Notes under the pieces: model-generated
The model's database searches: none
What the model was told of the DNA's origin: nothing
What the model saw: the letters and a program-made list of their open reading frames with translations, nothing else
Source of the DNA: Rheinheimera sp. MMS21-TC3
GTDB taxonomy: Bacteria; Pseudomonadota; Gammaproteobacteria; Enterobacterales; Alteromonadaceae
Assembly: GCF_032229285.1 (NCBI RefSeq)
Contig: NZ_CP135084.1
Coordinates: forward strand, 1,364,001-1,428,000
Length of the DNA: 64,000 nucleotides
Direction of reading: 5' to 3'
Shown: positions 63,123 to 64,000 of the stretch, in pieces
How the letters are laid out: each line of letters opens with the position of its first letter
Numbering within the stretch: position 1 is the stretch's first letter
Program-made: the position numbers and the translations under genes

Positions 63123-64000
63123 TGACATCAAGCAATAGTTTTAGTTTAGCGGTTCGTGATGACCAAATAGGTGTAATTACCATGGACATCGTTGGCGAAT
63201 CTATGAACGTGTTAAAAGCCTCATTCGCAGATGAAATTACCGCTTTATTATCAGAGATTAAAGCCAATAAGCAATTAAAAGGTTTAGTATTTATTAGTGG
63301 TAAGCCTAGCTCATTTATCGCAGGTGCTGATATTTCAATGTTAGATAACTGCGAAACAGCCACAGAAGCACAAACCATTGCAACTATGGGCCAAGATATG
63401 TTTAATCAACTTGAACAGCTCAGTATTCCTTTAGTTGCGGCGATTAATGGCCCTTGTTTAGGCGGCGGTTTAGAGCTTGCTATGGCCTGTCATGCTCGTG
63501 TGGCAACAACTAACCCTAAAACGGTACTTGGCTTACCTGAAGTGCAATTAGGTTTATTACCCGGCAGTGGCGGCACTCAGCGTTTACCTAAGCTGGTTGG
63601 TTTGCAAAAAGCTTTAGATATGATGTTAACCGGAAAGCAACTTCGTGCTGCCCAAGCTAAGAAATATGGCTTAGTTGATGATGTGGTTCCTGAGTCTATT
63701 TTACTAGAAGCTGCAGTGAAGCTGGCTTTAAAAGGTAAGCCACAGCGTGCTGATCGTAAACTGGGATTAATGGATAAGTTTTTAGAGCAAACTAGCGTTG
63801 GTCGCAATATTGTATTTAACCAAGCACGTAAACAAACGCTAAGTAAAACACAGGGTAATTATCCTGCGCCTATTAAAATTTTAGAGGTTATTCAAACTGG
63901 GATAGAGCAAGGCCGTCTGGCTGGTTTAGCCGCAGAAGCCGAAGCTTTTGGCCAGTTATGTATGACTAAAGAATCTGCTGCTTTACGTAGTATTTTCTTT
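63122..64000 (+). CDS. fadJ: Fatty acid oxidation complex alpha subunit FadJ (C-terminus cut by window edge)
   Basis: The first 293 codons of a protein normally about 710 long. The N-terminal enoyl-CoA hydratase (crotonase) domain is complete: FIAGADISML, NGPCLGGGLELAMACHARV and LGLPEVQLGLLPGSGGTQRLPKLVG give the oxyanion hole and the two catalytic glutamates. The 3-hydroxyacyl-CoA dehydrogenase half lies beyond the window. It pairs with FadI, to which it is coupled by a 1-base overlap. FadJ rather than FadB is inferred from gene order (fadI first) and FadI identity. Confidence 0.93.
   Translation, partial: MTSSNSFSLAVRDDQIGVITMDIVGESMNVLKASFADEITALLSEIKANKQLKGLVFISGKPSSFIAGADISMLDNCETATEAQTIATMGQDMFNQLEQLSIPLVAAINGPCLGGGLELAMACHARVATTNPKTVLGLPEVQLGLLPGSGGTQRLPKLVGLQKALDMMLTGKQLRAAQAKKYGLVDDVVPESILLEAAVKLALKGKPQRADRKLGLMDKFLEQTSVGRNIVFNQARKQTLSKTQGNYPAPIKILEVIQTGIEQGRLAGLAAEAEAFGQLCMTKESAALRSIFF

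Overview
The window is chromosomal DNA of an AT-rich gammaproteobacterium. WecC, FadI/FadJ, FolX, TesA/YbbA/YbbP, PutP and a PhoP/PhoQ-like pair all resemble enterobacterial or alteromonad proteins. The full exosortase A (XrtA) locus and the EAL-HDOD protein suggest the order Alteromonadales, perhaps near Rheinheimera, Alishewanella or Arsukibacterium. The genus is a guess from protein resemblance only.

Positions 1 to about 42.8 kb form one very large exopolysaccharide/XrtA locus. It opens with a cut-off wecC and an acyl carrier protein, then the XrtA-associated AMP-forming ligase and PLP decarboxylase. Next come a membrane-anchored SGNH protein and an MBOAT acyltransferase. Downstream are a triple-VanZ membrane protein with an unknown partner, the two XrtA-associated hydrolases and an acyltransferase-3 protein. 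From 13 to 22.6 kb lies a sugar-modification block: DegT-like aminotransferase, GNAT/FemAB-like enzyme, GT2, deacetylase, asparagine-synthase-like protein lacking its amidotransferase cysteine, GT4, TPR protein and flippase. From 22.7 to 36.8 kb is the XrtA core on the minus strand: O-antigen-ligase-like protein, a 27-codon membrane microprotein, CapK-like ligase, glycosyltransferases, amidotransferase, XrtA fused to EpsI, FemAB, DUF3473 deacetylase and the priming transferase. From 37 to 42.8 kb are the export genes: outer-membrane export lipoprotein, chain-length protein, tyrosine kinase, outer-membrane barrel and ATPase.

The most interesting signal is at the left end. The adenylating ligase, carrier protein, MBOAT and SGNH protein together have the composition of a Dlt (D-alanylation) system. 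The MBOAT ends in a C-terminal hexapeptide with a central tyrosine, like the acyl-shuttle motif described for Dlt-type pathways. I infer an acyl- or aminoacyl-decoration pathway acting on the XrtA-locus polysaccharide.

After the EPS locus comes a tRNA operon (Ala-GGC and three identical Glu-TTC) with a stable-RNA-type promoter. It is followed by divergent tesA and ybbA-ybbP, a yfcH-like epimerase, folX, a PepSY/PhoP/PhoQ-like operon, comEA, an EAL-HDOD regulator, putP, a six-gene MoxR/Bat operon, and fadI-fadJ preceded by a FadR-type palindrome; fadJ runs off the end.

No PEP-CTERM-tailed substrate, insertion sequence, prophage or CRISPR array was seen in the window.
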